Positions 8,073 to 17,591 are shown, counted from the stretch's first letter. The stretch is 64,000 nucleotides of DNA from Ferrimonas balearica (GCF_019802055.1 NZ_JAHVHW010000011.1:114281-178280), one strand, 5' to 3'. The notes: generated by a model from the sequence alone, not told the origin. Numbers and translations are program-made.

Positions 8073-8414
8073 TTATTCGTCTTCCTCTTCGGGTTCAAGC
8101 ATGCCCCAGCCGTCGGTTTTGCCCTTAAAGGGTTTGGACAGCTCGGCCAGGCGGTTTTCGATGGCAGTAATGGCGTCGTACTCCGGCACCATCTCCTGCT
8201 GAAGACGCAGCTCCCACTGGCTGGTTTCTTCAGCCAGGTTGAGGAAAATGCCGGCGCCGGGGAAGGCTTCAGCCACGGCGTCAGCCGCCAGTTGGCCCTG
8301 CTTCTCGCTGCCAAAAATGACATAGAAGTCGAGCATGTAGGACTGGGACAGATCGATGCCTTCGCCCTGCATCAGGGCTAGCAGCTCGCCATTGGCGTCA
8401 TTGGGAAAGGCCAT
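8073..8414 (-). CDS. rraB: Regulator of RNase E activity RraB
   Basis: A 113-residue acidic cytosolic protein of the RraB family, which binds RNase E and tunes degradosome composition and mRNA decay. Seen: the family pattern (MLDFYVIFGSEKQGQLAADAV near residue 27) and a very acidic C-terminus (EPEEEDE). It follows the S4-domain gene by 10 bp on the same strand, so the two RNA-related genes are probably one transcript. Confidence 0.85.
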   Translation of the reverse strand: MAFPNDANGELLALMQGEGIDLSQSYMLDFYVIFGSEKQGQLAADAVAEAFPGAGIFLNLAEETSQWELRLQQEMVPEYDAITAIENRLAELSKPFKGKTDGWGMLEPEEEDE

Positions 8415-8424
8415 GAGGGGTTCC

Positions 8425-8730
8425 TTAAAATTTCAAACTGGGGCGGCGCTTCGGCTTAGCCGGCTTGGCCGGTTTGTCGCTGGCAGCGGGGGTGGGAGCC
8501 GGTTGGCTGCTGGCCTGAATCAGTACGGCTTCTTCACCAAAAATGACGTTGTCGCCGGGAACAAGTTTGCGGCGCTTGCGGGTTTCCACTTCGTGGTTGA
8601 CCAGCACTTCACCTTCGGCGATCAGCATCTTGGCGTCACTGCCAGAGCCGACCCAACCTTCGATTTTGAGCACTTTGTACAGCTCGATGAATTCGTCACC
8701 GGGATGGAGTTCCAGTACGGACGTGGACAT
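8425..8730 (-). CDS. Small S4-domain RNA-binding protein (YbcJ-like)
   Basis: 101 residues. The first 70 form an S4 RNA-binding domain like E. coli YbcJ, with the family signature GSGSDAKMLIAEGEVLVNHEVETRKRRKL spread over residues 28-56. A flexible Ala/Pro/Lys-rich tail of about 30 residues (PAKPAKPKRRPSLKF) follows and is longer than in YbcJ; it may add RNA affinity. First gene of a probable pair with rraB. Confidence 0.8.
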   Translation of the reverse strand: MSTSVLELHPGDEFIELYKVLKIEGWVGSGSDAKMLIAEGEVLVNHEVETRKRRKLVPGDNVIFGEEAVLIQASSQPAPTPAASDKPAKPAKPKRRPSLKF

Positions 8731-8820
8731 AACAGCGCTCTCAAAGACAGTCAGTTGGCCGGATTATAGCGAGTTTTCTGCCCCCGTTCGAAGGGGAAAG
8801 TGGGCTTTGTCCCCTGTGGC

Positions 8821-10317
8821 TCAGGACTCAGAGACCAATGCGGCGATCAACTCCGGCAGCGCTTTGTCCGGATCACCCCAGTGGGTTGTCATCGGCCAAT
8901 TGGCCGGCGGGGGCAGCGGGGTCAGGGCCAGGTGGTCCCAAACCATCCGGGAGGCGTCGCTGGCGGATTGCGCCATATCCAGAACCAGCAACTGTTCCGG
9001 GTGGCGAGTCTGCCAGTGCGCCATCAGCTGACGATGCGCGAGCAGGTAATGACCCAGTTGAGTGGGATCGTAGCTGTAGGGCTGTTCAGGGCCAAACCAC
9101 TGCTGGTAGAGCGCCGCCCCACTGCTGGCCAATGGCCTTTGAGGCAGGATCGCCCTGGCTTCCGGGAGCGCCTGCAGCAGCAGGCCTAGATGCTGATCGT
9201 GGCCGGGGCTGGTGTCGATCACCCAGCGTGCCCCTTCCGATTCCGGCGGGAGGCTGCTTCGATAGGCCTGAGCCAAAGGCTCAAGGTCCAGTTGGGTGCT
9301 GGCCATCAGTTTGGCTTTACTGCCCCAAAGTGGCTTGCCATTGAGTCGGGCCTGCTGCGCGAGCTGGCGCTCCAGTTCCGGCAGGAAGCGATTTATGGGG
9401 CCGAGGTGCACCACCTGATCGTGCTGAGACAGGTAATCGGCGATTGCTTCGATGCTGCCATCCGGAAGCCCGGCAAGGAACAGTGGCCTGGGGCGCTCCG
9501 AGGCACGAGGCTGACCGGAGCCCGGGGCAGGGAACAGGGCCTGAATCGCCTGAAACTGCGCGCGATCCCGATCCACCTGGTATCCCAGCGCCTGCTGCTG
9601 TTGCTGAGCACCGGTATGGAGGTTTTGCCAGGCGGCCTCTTCGCAGCGCAGATCCGCCCACTCTTTAGCCAGGGCGTAGTGAAGCGCCGGGCAGGGGGAG
9701 GTTCGGCGGGCGATGGCAAACTGCAGCGTATCGATATGGTGATGGGACTCGCTTTGACGCTGCAGGAAGGCGCGGGTGGCCCAGAGGTCGTCCTGATGGG
9801 GTGCCAGTTGGATCGCCTGATCCAGTGTGGCACTTGCCTCCTCGATTCGGCCCGCCAGGCGGAGCGCGTCGGCCAGAGCGGCAAGAAGCGTCGGATTGGC
9901 GCCCTGAGTGTCGATCAGGTAACGGTATTGCGCGGCGGCATCGTCGGGACAGCCCAGTTCCAGAAGCAGTTGGGCCCGCTGCAGTGCCAGGTGGGGTGGC
10001 TGGGCGTGGCCAAGAATACGCGCTGCGGCGCGTCCTTCACGGTAGTGCCCCAAGCGGGAGTGGCACGCCACGATCAGCATTTCGACCACAGGATCCGGTT
10101 GGCAGCCGACAGCCCGCTGGGCCATGGCCAGTGCGGAAGCGGGATTATCCAGTTTCAGGGCGATCTGAGCGGCCAGATGCCAGCCCGGCCCGTACCCTGA
10201 GGCACGTTGATTCAGCTCCCGGCAGAGATCGATGGCGGTGGAGAGATCGTCCTTCTCCAATGCGGTGCGCACCAGATGGGCGACTCCGGCGGCGTTGTAT
10301 CCCTGCTCCCAGTCCAC
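8821..10317 (-). CDS. TPR protein with a degenerate sulfotransferase domain
   Basis: About 498 residues. The N-terminal half is tetratricopeptide-like helix pairs (for example ALADALRLAGRIEEASATLDQAIQLAP); the C-terminal half aligns with the sulfotransferase domain of TPR-sulfotransferase proteins. The 5'-phosphosulfate loop, normally PxRSGTT, reads LPDGSIE near residue 275, and the 3'-phosphate site (RRDP) is also changed (PQRP), so PAPS binding is probably lost. I prefer the GTG at 10315-10317 (AAGGA nine bases upstream); an ATG at 10404 would add 29 unlikely residues. Role unknown, perhaps a binding scaffold. Divergent from gabD. Confidence 0.65.
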   Translation of the reverse strand: MDWEQGYNAAGVAHLVRTALEKDDLSTAIDLCRELNQRASGYGPGWHLAAQIALKLDNPASALAMAQRAVGCQPDPVVEMLIVACHSRLGHYREGRAAARILGHAQPPHLALQRAQLLLELGCPDDAAAQYRYLIDTQGANPTLLAALADALRLAGRIEEASATLDQAIQLAPHQDDLWATRAFLQRQSESHHHIDTLQFAIARRTSPCPALHYALAKEWADLRCEEAAWQNLHTGAQQQQQALGYQVDRDRAQFQAIQALFPAPGSGQPRASERPRPLFLAGLPDGSIEAIADYLSQHDQVVHLGPINRFLPELERQLAQQARLNGKPLWGSKAKLMASTQLDLEPLAQAYRSSLPPESEGARWVIDTSPGHDQHLGLLLQALPEARAILPQRPLASSGAALYQQWFGPEQPYSYDPTQLGHYLLAHRQLMAHWQTRHPEQLLVLDMAQSASDASRMVWDHLALTPLPPPANWPMTTHWGDPDKALPELIAALVSES

Positions 10318-10471
10318 GGATGGCAGTCCTTGTTGACATTGAGTCCATGAATATAAAGGAAAAGTTGTTCCAATTCTGCCCCTGAATCCAGATCCCTTAA
10401 CCATTAAGCAGTTTTAAATTCTAAACAAAGTGTTTAAAGTTTTGTCTTTAAACAGGAACACGGAGAGCAAC

Positions 10472-11926
10472 ATGAAGGGGATCCAGGACAGCGGGCTATG
10501 GCGTACCCGCTCTTTTGTGGACGGACAGTGGCTGGCGGGGACGGCTCGCTTTACGGTGAGTAACCCCGCCAATGGCGAACCGCTGGCCGAGGTGGAGGAA
10601 GCGGGTGCCGCAGAGACCACTCAAGCGGTGGAAGCGGCCGACCGGGCTCAGAGAGCCTGGGCCAAAGTGCCCGCCGCTCAGCGCAGCACTTTGCTGATGA
10701 GTTGGCATGATCTGATGCTGGAGCACCTGGACGATCTGGCCAGGATCCTGACTCTGGAGCAGGGCAAACCGCTGGCGGAAGCGCGCGGGGAGATCCTCTA
10801 TGGCGCCAGCTACGTGAAGTGGTTTGCCGAAGAAGCTGTGCGGGTTTATGGCGACACGATTCCCGGCCCGAGTCCGGATAAGCGGGTGCTGGTGATCAAG
10901 CAACCGGTGGGGGTGGTGGGCTCCATCACGCCCTGGAACTTCCCCAACGCCATGATGGTACGCAAAGCCGCTCCCGCTCTGGCTGCCGGATGCGCGTTTG
11001 TGGCTAAGCCAGCGGCGGAAACTCCGCTGTCGGCCCTGGCCGTGGCGGAACTGGCCAAGCGTGCCGGATTCCCGAATGGTTTGTTTAACGTGGTGGTGGG
11101 GACAGATGCACCTGCCATCGGTCAGGTGCTGACCCAGCACCCGGTAATCCGAAAATTCTCCTTCACCGGCTCAACGGCCACCGGCAAACGGTTGCTGGCT
11201 CAGTGTGCGGAAGGGGTGAAGCGCACCTCCATGGAACTGGGCGGCAACGCCCCCTTTATCGTGTTTGAGGACGCGGATCTGGATGAAGCGGTGAAGGGCT
11301 TGATGGTGGCGAAGTTCCGCAATGCGGGACAGACCTGCGTCTGCAGTAATCGCATCTTTGTGCAGCGCTCGGTGTATGAGGCGTTTGCCGACAAGGTGCG
11401 TGCTGCGGTAGCGAACCTGGTGGTTGGAGATGGCCTGGAAGAGGGCACTCAGATAGGTCCGCTGGTCAGCCAGGCTGCGGTGGATAAGGTGGCGGCCCTG
11501 GTGGCGGAATCCGAGGCTCAGGGCGCGAAGGCGGAAACCGTTGCCCGTGTGCCGGAGCAGGGGCACTACTACCCGCCCACGGTGCTCTATCACGCCAGCA
11601 ATGCAATGGCCGCCGCCCGCAACGAGATTTTTGGTCCGGTGCTGCCGCTGATCCCGTTCGATGACGAGGCCAGTGTGGTGGCCGAGGCCAATGACAGTGA
11701 GTTTGGCCTGGCGGCTTATCTCTACAGCCGTGATATTGGCCGGGTATTCCGGGTCAGTGAGGCACTGGAGTACGGCATGGTGGCGGTCAACGACGGTATT
11801 CTCTCTAATGCCGCAGCGCCGTTTGGTGGGATCAAGGCGTCCGGTCACGGGCGCGAGGGGTCCAAGTACGGCCTGGATGACTACCTCGACATCAAGTATC
11901 TCTGTCTGGGTGGTATGGACCGCTGA
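10472..11926 (+). CDS. gabD: NAD(P)-dependent succinate-semialdehyde dehydrogenase
   Basis: A 484-residue aldehyde dehydrogenase that oxidises succinate semialdehyde to succinate, feeding 4-aminobutyrate carbon into the TCA cycle. Seen: ITPWNFP, the FTGSTATGK nucleotide-binding turn, the catalytic Glu in ELGGNAP and the catalytic Cys in GQTCVCSN, in the GabD arrangement. The length equals the family norm. ATG 10472 is used, with GGAGAG upstream; earlier in-frame codons from 10430 are not needed. No gabT or gabP is adjacent, so the pathway context is missing here. Confidence 0.85.
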   Translation: MKGIQDSGLWRTRSFVDGQWLAGTARFTVSNPANGEPLAEVEEAGAAETTQAVEAADRAQRAWAKVPAAQRSTLLMSWHDLMLEHLDDLARILTLEQGKPLAEARGEILYGASYVKWFAEEAVRVYGDTIPGPSPDKRVLVIKQPVGVVGSITPWNFPNAMMVRKAAPALAAGCAFVAKPAAETPLSALAVAELAKRAGFPNGLFNVVVGTDAPAIGQVLTQHPVIRKFSFTGSTATGKRLLAQCAEGVKRTSMELGGNAPFIVFEDADLDEAVKGLMVAKFRNAGQTCVCSNRIFVQRSVYEAFADKVRAAVANLVVGDGLEEGTQIGPLVSQAAVDKVAALVAESEAQGAKAETVARVPEQGHYYPPTVLYHASNAMAAARNEIFGPVLPLIPFDDEASVVAEANDSEFGLAAYLYSRDIGRVFRVSEALEYGMVAVNDGILSNAAAPFGGIKASGHGREGSKYGLDDYLDIKYLCLGGMDR

Positions 11927-11944
11927 TCAGCCCACATCGTCATG

Positions 11945-11978
11945 GAAAAAAAGGCGCCTTAATGGCGCCTTTTTTTTC
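11945..11978 (+). terminator. Intrinsic terminator of gabD
   Basis: AAGGCGCC-TTAAT-GGCGCCTT stem with long A and T runs, 19 bp after the gabD stop. Confidence 0.9.
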
Positions 11979-12073
11979 GCCCTGAGCATGAGTGGATAGA
12001 GGGCTTTTAGGCGGGTTCTACCAAGGTCTAAGAGGATGAATTCCGGTTTTTGTGAGGTTCGAACTGGTCAAAA

Positions 12074-12087
12074 TTGATCCAGATTAA
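12074..12087 (+). promoter_or_regulatory. FNR-like box upstream of the decaheme cytochrome gene
   Basis: TTGAT-CCAG-ATTAA matches the FNR/EtrA consensus TTGAT-N4-ATCAA at nine of ten positions, 123 bp before the cytochrome start codon. Anaerobic activation would fit the gene, but no clear -10 element at the standard distance was found. Confidence 0.5.
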
Positions 12088-12210
12088 ACGCACTTCAGAT
12101 AAAACCAAGTAGGTCAATATATGAGCGGATGGGTGTGTTACATAAATGGTGCAACCTTTGTTGCTTGAGTGTGAACGTGACGGGTTAAAACAACTCTAAG
12201 GACGGATAAT

Positions 12211-14385
12211 ATGCGCACCAATCATCTCCATCTGATCGCGCTGGCTTTGGTCAGTGCTCTCTCATTGTCTGCCTGTGATGACGGCAAAGACGGTGCTCCT
12301 GGTGAAGTCGGCCCTCCGGGCCCTCCGGGACCTCCGGGTGAACCCGGCCTGCCAGCCGGCAGTTTTGCCACCACCGCTGAAATGGCTTCTGATCTGACTT
12401 TTGTTCTTGCCCCGGAAAACATTGAGTTTACCGATGAGTTCGGCATTCAGTTCGAATTCACCGGTAAGAATCCTCAAGGCGAAGATGTCCCCTTTGTTGG
12501 GCTGGATCGGGTCGCCATCTACCTCTCTCACCTGACCATCAATGACACCGATATCGGACCGCCGACCGCCTGGGCAAGCCACAGCTACCTAAGCAGCGGC
12601 GCAAGTTCCATGTATTGTGCTCTGGGTGGTGGGGAGATCACCGTTAGAGGCCGTACCTATAAGGCCTGTACCCTGGTGGAAGTGGAACCGGGTCTCTACA
12701 CCGGTACCTGGGAACATGCTGATACACCGGCTCCGGTTCTGTTGGAGGGTGACGACCTTGATCTGACCCACCGCGTCTGGCTGCGGGCTTACAACATCGT
12801 CGACAGCCAGGGTAACGGCGTATCCGACAAGGTGTTGTCCGATCGTCTGGACTACATCCCTGCCACCAATGAGGTGCTGGCGGACAGCGGTCGCGACATC
12901 GTTGATGACAGTGCCTGTCAGGCCTGCCACGGCGGCGAAGAGGGCGGCATCATCACCAACATCCACGCTCACCACAACTACCAGAGTGTGGGCAACTGCG
13001 TGAACTGCCATAACCCCTTCTACGAAGCCAGTGAAGAACAAGTGGCGGAAGGCTGGAACGAAGGTAACTGGGACCTGACGGTTCTGGTGCATCGTCTCCA
13101 TGCCGGTAGCCACATCGCTGATAGCCTCAGTGGCGAAGCGCTGGAGTTCATGGGCAATATCCATTACCCAGGTGAACTGAACAACTGTATCGCTTGTCAC
13201 GAAGGCAACACCGCCTTTACCGATAACATCTATCGTGACGCCTGTGTGGCTTGCCACATCGACACCGATCCTCGCACCGGTGAAAACCACAACGGCATCG
13301 CCGTTGCGGACGATGCCGCTTGTGCCTCCTGTCACGGCAGTGGCGCGCTCGGCGTAATGCAGGCCCATGAGATCGGTATCCGCAACAACCTGCGTGACGC
13401 CTTCTATGGCGAAGTGGATCCGGCCACTATTGCGATTGCACCGAATGCGGGTGATCCCACACTGGTGGACATCAGCTTTGGCTACAAGGTGTTCTACAAC
13501 GGTGCCGAGTTTACTGGCGATCTGACCACCCTGGACTTCGTTTCCAGTTCACAGAAGTGGCTGATTAACTTCCAGGCAGACAGCGGCTACGCCTGGGCGT
13601 ACCGTTACACCCTGCCAGACAGCAGCCGGACTGGCTACGTGAACTTCAACAGTGGCGTCTTCAACGGTACCCACTATATCGCGACCACCACCGCACCTGC
13701 GGCACTGGTGACCGGTACTGGTGTGATCATCGGTGATGTGCGGCTGTGTGCTCAAGCCGGTGCCCTGGCGACCTGTGGAGCAGAGATCGATGACACCACC
13801 TCTCTGGCGATGAAGTCTGAGGCGGTCTACTTCGATACTGCCAACCCCGCCAATGCGGATGTGGCCAAGCCTCGCTTTGCCACCGACGAAGGCGGTGTGG
13901 TCTCCATTGCTCTGTGTAATGATTGCCACAGCGACATCGCCTACGCCAAACGGGGCCACCATGGTGTGGATAAGATCGAGCAGTGCGTGCATTGCCACAA
14001 TGAAAACGTGCTCGACTTCCGTGCTTCCTCCCGTGAACTGGGGTTGAACGTCCATAAGTTCCACTCCAATCACAGCGAGTATGCACCTGATGGTGACGGC
14101 ATCCACTACCCGAGTCTGCTTACCGATTGTCAGGCCTGCCATGTCAGTTCCGAGTGGTTTGATGGCTCCGGTGCGCTGCGTTCAGGCAAAGTGGGCTTCA
14201 AGGTGACCATTGATGGTGATGAGCGGGTCTCCCCGATCGCCACCACCTGTCTCTCCTGCCACGAGTCTGATGCGGTTGCCGCCCACGCTGCTTCTCAAGG
14301 CGCGATTGTGGATCCGGCCAACGCGATTGAGAATCCGCCGGTAGAGAGCTGTGCCGTGTGCCACGGTGGCGTGCACCAGTTCTAA
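12211..14385 (+). CDS. OmcA/MtrC-family decaheme c-type cytochrome, outer-membrane lipoprotein
   Basis: A 724-residue lipoprotein: signal peptide with lipobox LSAC (Cys22), then a collagen-like Gly-X-Y stretch (about residues 25-47), a beta-rich domain, five CXXCH haem motifs (residues about 235-375), a second beta domain, and five more CXXCH motifs (about 569-715). Ten haems in a 5+5 split is the MtrC/OmcA architecture, used on the cell surface to pass electrons to metal oxides, flavins or other extracellular acceptors. No mtrA or mtrB homologue lies nearby, so it stands alone here. Well-supported family; natural acceptor unknown. Confidence 0.92.
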   Translation: MRTNHLHLIALALVSALSLSACDDGKDGAPGEVGPPGPPGPPGEPGLPAGSFATTAEMASDLTFVLAPENIEFTDEFGIQFEFTGKNPQGEDVPFVGLDRVAIYLSHLTINDTDIGPPTAWASHSYLSSGASSMYCALGGGEITVRGRTYKACTLVEVEPGLYTGTWEHADTPAPVLLEGDDLDLTHRVWLRAYNIVDSQGNGVSDKVLSDRLDYIPATNEVLADSGRDIVDDSACQACHGGEEGGIITNIHAHHNYQSVGNCVNCHNPFYEASEEQVAEGWNEGNWDLTVLVHRLHAGSHIADSLSGEALEFMGNIHYPGELNNCIACHEGNTAFTDNIYRDACVACHIDTDPRTGENHNGIAVADDAACASCHGSGALGVMQAHEIGIRNNLRDAFYGEVDPATIAIAPNAGDPTLVDISFGYKVFYNGAEFTGDLTTLDFVSSSQKWLINFQADSGYAWAYRYTLPDSSRTGYVNFNSGVFNGTHYIATTTAPAALVTGTGVIIGDVRLCAQAGALATCGAEIDDTTSLAMKSEAVYFDTANPANADVAKPRFATDEGGVVSIALCNDCHSDIAYAKRGHHGVDKIEQCVHCHNENVLDFRASSRELGLNVHKFHSNHSEYAPDGDGIHYPSLLTDCQACHVSSEWFDGSGALRSGKVGFKVTIDGDERVSPIATTCLSCHESDAVAAHAASQGAIVDPANAIENPPVESCAVCHGGVHQF

Positions 14386-14429
14386 ACGGTTGCTTACAGA
14401 CCGGTCTAGCGAGTACCGGTCGGCCTCCC

Positions 14430-14455
14430 AGGGAGCCTTCGGGCTCCCTTTTTTA
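14430..14455 (+). terminator. Intrinsic terminator of the decaheme cytochrome gene
   Basis: GGGAGCC-TTCG-GGCTCCC stem with a T6 run, 45 bp after the stop codon. Confidence 0.85.
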
Positions 14456-14461
14456 GGCAAT

Positions 14462-14489
14462 AAAAAAGCCGGTCAGAGACCGGCTTTTT
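14462..14489. terminator. Second terminator, bidirectional
   Basis: AAAGCCGGTC-AGA-GACCGGCTTT with A and T runs. It ends the YebC/YeeN-type gene on the minus strand and backs up the cytochrome terminator on the plus strand. Confidence 0.85.
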
Positions 14490-14505
14490 CAGATCCATTC
14501 AACGC

Positions 14506-15222
14506 TTACAGTTCGGCGTTGTGGTAGACGTTCTGAACGTCGTCGCAATCTTCCAGCATGGCGATGAACTTCTCGAACATGGCCACGTCATCGCCCTCAA
14601 CCTTGGTGTAGGTCTGGGGAACGAAAGTGATCTCTTCCACTTCGAACTCGATGCCGGGGAAGCTTTCCTGCAGGGCGGTTTTGGCCTTGAAGTACTCAGT
14701 ATTGGGTGCGAATACGGTGGTCATGCCGTCTTCCACTTCCACTTCAGTCACGTCCACGTCCGCCATCATCAGGGCTTCCAGTACCGCATCTTCATCATCA
14801 CCGGCGAAAGCAAAGATCGCCTGGTGGTCGAACATGTGGGACACAACACCGGGGGAGCCGATCTTGGCGTTGGTTTTTACGAAGCACTGGCGCACGTCGG
14901 TAAAGGTACGGTTGTTGTTGTCGGTCAGACAGTCAACGATCACCATGCAGTTACCCGGGCCGAAGCCTTCGTAACGGGCCGCGACGTAGTCTTCACCCGC
15001 GCCGCCTTTGGCTTTTTCGATGGCCTTGTCGATAACGTGACCGGGTACCTGGTCTTTCTTGGCACGTTCGATCAGGCTGCGCAGCGCCAGGTTTGCATCC
15101 GGGTCCGGGCTGCCGTTTTTCGCTACGACGTAGATCTCTTTACTGTATTTGGAATAGACCTTGGTCTTCTGACCAGCGGTCTTGGCCATAGAGGCCTTGC
15201 GCACTTCAAAACTGCGTCCCAT
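14506..15222 (-). CDS. YebC/PmpR-family protein, YeeN type
   Basis: A 238-residue cytosolic protein of the YebC/TACO1 family. The start [21 protein letters not shown] and the KIYxK-like and RYEGFGPG motifs place it nearer the E. coli YeeN subgroup than YebC itself. Family members were long annotated as DNA-binding regulators; more recent work ties YebC/TACO1 to translation of proline-rich stretches on the ribosome. A single gene in a 235-bp spaced setting, with a terminator behind it. Confidence 0.85.
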   Translation of the reverse strand: MGRSFEVRKASMAKTAGQKTKVYSKYSKEIYVVAKNGSPDPDANLALRSLIERAKKDQVPGHVIDKAIEKAKGGAGEDYVAARYEGFGPGNCMVIVDCLTDNNNRTFTDVRQCFVKTNAKIGSPGVVSHMFDHQAIFAFAGDDEDAVLEALMMADVDVTEVEVEDGMTTVFAPNTEYFKAKTALQESFPGIEFEVEEITFVPQTYTKVEGDDVAMFEKFIAMLEDCDDVQNVYHNAEL

Positions 15223-15457
15223 CGGGATTCTCGCTCTGTCTAAGTTCTAACGATAACGGGGCAAGAGTTTACCAGTTGAGCAGTGCAGGGCAAATGCGCA
15301 GCGTCATCCATCGGACAGAAAGCCGCGGATCCGGCGCGATGTTGCAGCAGGTCGGGGGTTTTACTCTGAGTGTTTCGTCAAAGTTTGGCATCATGAGCTG
15401 AACTTATTGGCCCTGGTTGAGGCCTGTAGAACGCCGATATATACAAAGGAATGGCAG

Positions 15458-16000
15458 ATGAAAATGCTTCCACTGGTGGCGGCCCTGCTCGCCGCCCCCC
15501 TGGCTTATGCGACCCCCATTGAGGCGACTCCTCTGCAGGAGATCCGCGCCTTTCAGAGCGTAACCCCATCGCTGGTGACCTCCGGCCTGCCCACCCCCGA
15601 GGCGTTTACTCAGCTCAAGGTGTCCGGGGTTGAGGTGGTGATCAACCTGATGCCGGACAGCAGCAATAAGTCATACAACAATGAAGCGGAACTGGTGACC
15701 GATGCCGGTATGGTGTACGTCGCGATCCCGGTGGATTGGCAAGCGCCCAAAGTGGAGGACGTCGATGCGTTCCTCAACACCATGGCGAAATACCAGGATA
15801 AAAATGTGCTGGTGCACTGTCTGGCCAACTACCGCGCCTCAGCGTTTGTTTATCTCTATGAGTGGGTAAACCGTGGCGAAGGGAGCGAGCCCGATAAGGC
15901 GGAGATCATGGCGCCTTGGGGAGAGCTGGAGCAGAGCCTGAAGGAGTACCCGCAGTGGGCACAACTGATTGAGCAGGTGAAAGCCAACCAGCAGGGGTGA
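15458..16000 (+). CDS. Periplasmic tyrosine-phosphatase-like protein
   Basis: A 180-residue exported protein: signal peptide (residues 1-19, cut after AYA), then a small phosphatase-fold domain. The active-site-like loop is HCLANYRAS, with Cys121 and Arg126. Between them lie four residues, not the five of the classic CX5R loop, a variant I associate with a group of exported phosphatase-like proteins in marine gammaproteobacteria. Whether it is catalytic is open. ATG 15458 follows AAAGGA; an ATG two codons later is possible. Confidence 0.7.
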   Translation: MKMLPLVAALLAAPLAYATPIEATPLQEIRAFQSVTPSLVTSGLPTPEAFTQLKVSGVEVVINLMPDSSNKSYNNEAELVTDAGMVYVAIPVDWQAPKVEDVDAFLNTMAKYQDKNVLVHCLANYRASAFVYLYEWVNRGEGSEPDKAEIMAPWGELEQSLKEYPQWAQLIEQVKANQQG

Positions 16001-16024
16001 GTGCGATACCCGGTTAACAGGCAC

Positions 16025-16056
16025 AAAAAAACCCGAGTCAGAGGACTCGGGTTTTT
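16025..16056. terminator. Bidirectional terminator between the phosphatase-like gene and fis
   Basis: AACCCGAGTC-AGAG-GACTCGGGTT with A and T runs on both strands; fis ends 21 bp further on. Confidence 0.9.
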
Positions 16057-16076
16057 GCATCTTCAGAGCAACGCTC

Positions 16077-16385
16077 TTAGTTCATGCCGTATTTCTTCAG
16101 CTTCTTACGCAGAGTACCGCGGTTGATGCCGAGGATGTTGGCAGCACGGGTCTGGTTGCCACGGGTGTACTGCATGACGATGTCCAGCAGCGGCTGTTCT
16201 ACTTCGCACAGCACCATTTCGTACACTTCGGAGGCTTCCTGACCGTCCAGTTGAGCAAAGTAGTTGCTTACGGCACGCTTCACGGAGTCGCGCAGTAACT
16301 GGGGCTTAACGGTACCGTTCGGGGTTTCGATCTGGCCTACGGTCAGTTGGTGCGCTTCAGAAAAGGAGTTCTGCTGGTCAAACAT
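16077..16385 (-). CDS. fis: DNA-binding protein Fis
   Basis: A 102-residue nucleoid protein that bends DNA and activates rRNA, tRNA and other growth-related promoters. The C-terminal helix-turn-helix ([25 protein letters not shown]) is the standard Fis DNA-binding end. The start MFDQQNSF is at 16385; an in-frame upstream extension is rejected. It is the last gene of prmA-dusB-fis on the minus strand and starts 26 bp after dusB, the usual coupled arrangement. Confidence 0.95.
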   Translation of the reverse strand: MFDQQNSFSEAHQLTVGQIETPNGTVKPQLLRDSVKRAVSNYFAQLDGQEASEVYEMVLCEVEQPLLDIVMQYTRGNQTRAANILGINRGTLRKKLKKYGMN

Positions 16386-16411
16386 ACTGTCTTTGCTCTG
16401 TCTCTTTACAA

Positions 16412-17377
16412 TCAATGTCGTTCGAAGAAGCCGGCCAGGGCTTCGCGCTGTGCGCTGGCGCAGTCCAAGGCATTGAACTCGCGCCGCAGTTCCGGCTGCT
16501 GCTGATGGTCCAGATACCATCCCACGTGTTTCCGGGCGATGCGCATGCCGCGCTCGTCCCCGTAAAAGGCGTGAAGGTGTTCCAGATGCCCCAGCATCAG
16601 TACCTTTCGCTCCTCCCTTGACGGGGGGGGCAGGTGTTCTCCAGTGTCCAGGTAGTGCTGAATCTCACGGAAGATCCAGGGACGACCCTGAGCCGGACGA
16701 CCGATCATGAGTCCGTCGACGCCGGTGTAGTCCAACACGTGTTTGGCCTTCTCCGGGCTGTCGATATCGCCATTGGCGATCACCGGCATGGACACGGACC
16801 GCTTGATGGCAGCAATGGTGTCGTACTCCGCCTCGCCTTTGTACATGCATTGCCGGGTACGGCCATGCACAGCGAGGGCAGCGATGCCACTCTGCTCGGC
16901 GATTTGAGCAATCTCAACGCCGTTGCGGTTTTCCGGGTCCCATCCGGTGCGGATCTTGAGGGTCACCGGCACCTCAACCGCGTTAACCACGGCTTCGAGG
17001 ATTTGGCGCACCAGATCCGGGTGGCGCAGCAATGCTGAGCCAGCCAGCTTCTTATTAACTTTTTTGGCCGGGCAACCCATATTGATGTCGATGATCTGCG
17101 CGCCCCGTTCCACATTGAACTGGGCGGCCTGAGCCATCAACTCGGGCTCACAGCCGGCGATTTGGACGGAACGGATCCCTGTCTCACCGCTGTGGTCCAT
17201 CCGTGCCATGGATTTCTCCGTTGCCCAAACCAAGGGGTTGGATGAGAGCATTTCTGACACGGCCAGACCGGCGCCTAATTGGCAACACAGCTGGCGGAAG
17301 GGGAGATCCGTGACTCCGGCCATCGGGGCCACGACCAGCTGGTTATCCAGTTGATAGGGTCCAATTTTCAAGGTCAC
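16412..17377 (-). CDS. dusB: tRNA-dihydrouridine synthase B
   Basis: About 321 residues. It reduces uridine to dihydrouridine at a D-loop position of tRNA using FMN and NADPH. Seen: [12 protein letters not shown], the [20 protein letters not shown] segment with the catalytic Cys, and IANGDI and [11 protein letters not shown], all typical of DusB. I use the GTG at 17375-17377; a TTG two codons later gives the exact E. coli-like start (KIGPYQL). The 28-residue upstream extension is not conserved and is rejected. Cotranscribed with fis. Confidence 0.92.
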   Translation of the reverse strand: MTLKIGPYQLDNQLVVAPMAGVTDLPFRQLCCQLGAGLAVSEMLSSNPLVWATEKSMARMDHSGETGIRSVQIAGCEPELMAQAAQFNVERGAQIIDINMGCPAKKVNKKLAGSALLRHPDLVRQILEAVVNAVEVPVTLKIRTGWDPENRNGVEIAQIAEQSGIAALAVHGRTRQCMYKGEAEYDTIAAIKRSVSMPVIANGDIDSPEKAKHVLDYTGVDGLMIGRPAQGRPWIFREIQHYLDTGEHLPPPSREERKVLMLGHLEHLHAFYGDERGMRIARKHVGWYLDHQQQPELRREFNALDCASAQREALAGFFERH

Positions 17378-17398
17378 TTTTCCGTCCCGCTCGTTTAC

Positions 17399-17414
17399 GA
17401 GGGGGCGAATATTA
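17399..17414 (-). promoter_or_regulatory. Putative dusB-fis promoter with GC-rich discriminator
   Basis: On the minus strand TAATAT (17409-17414) is followed directly by TCGCCCCCTC. A GC-rich stretch right after the -10 box is typical of stringently controlled promoters such as fis in E. coli. No clear -35 hexamer is seen, which fits a promoter that depends on an activator or UP element. Confidence 0.5.
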
Positions 17415-17591
17415 CTCCTTTTTTTCTGGCCTGGGAAGGTTAGAAAATGAACGCAGCGCAAATTTTTTTGCTTGACAATCTTTCGGAAAATCGGGGCGCA
17501 ATGGGGACGGTGACGTTAGCGGTCACTCACTTTCATGCGCGCCCCGGGATTGGCTAAATTTTGTGCCGCTTAAGGAGTGAGCGAACTGGGA

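Noticed and set aside
8821..10317. Reading the TPR protein as an active sulfotransferase
   Set aside because: Both PAPS-binding motifs are altered at the residues that contact phosphate.
10318..10404. 29-residue N-terminal extension of the TPR protein
   Set aside because: The extension has no helical repeat character and overlaps the gabD promoter region; the GTG at 10317 has a better ribosome site.
17472..17500. TTGACA on the plus strand near 17473
   Set aside because: No -10 box follows at the right distance, and no plus-strand gene begins there; the plus-strand ORF at 17577-18521 is the mirror of prmA.
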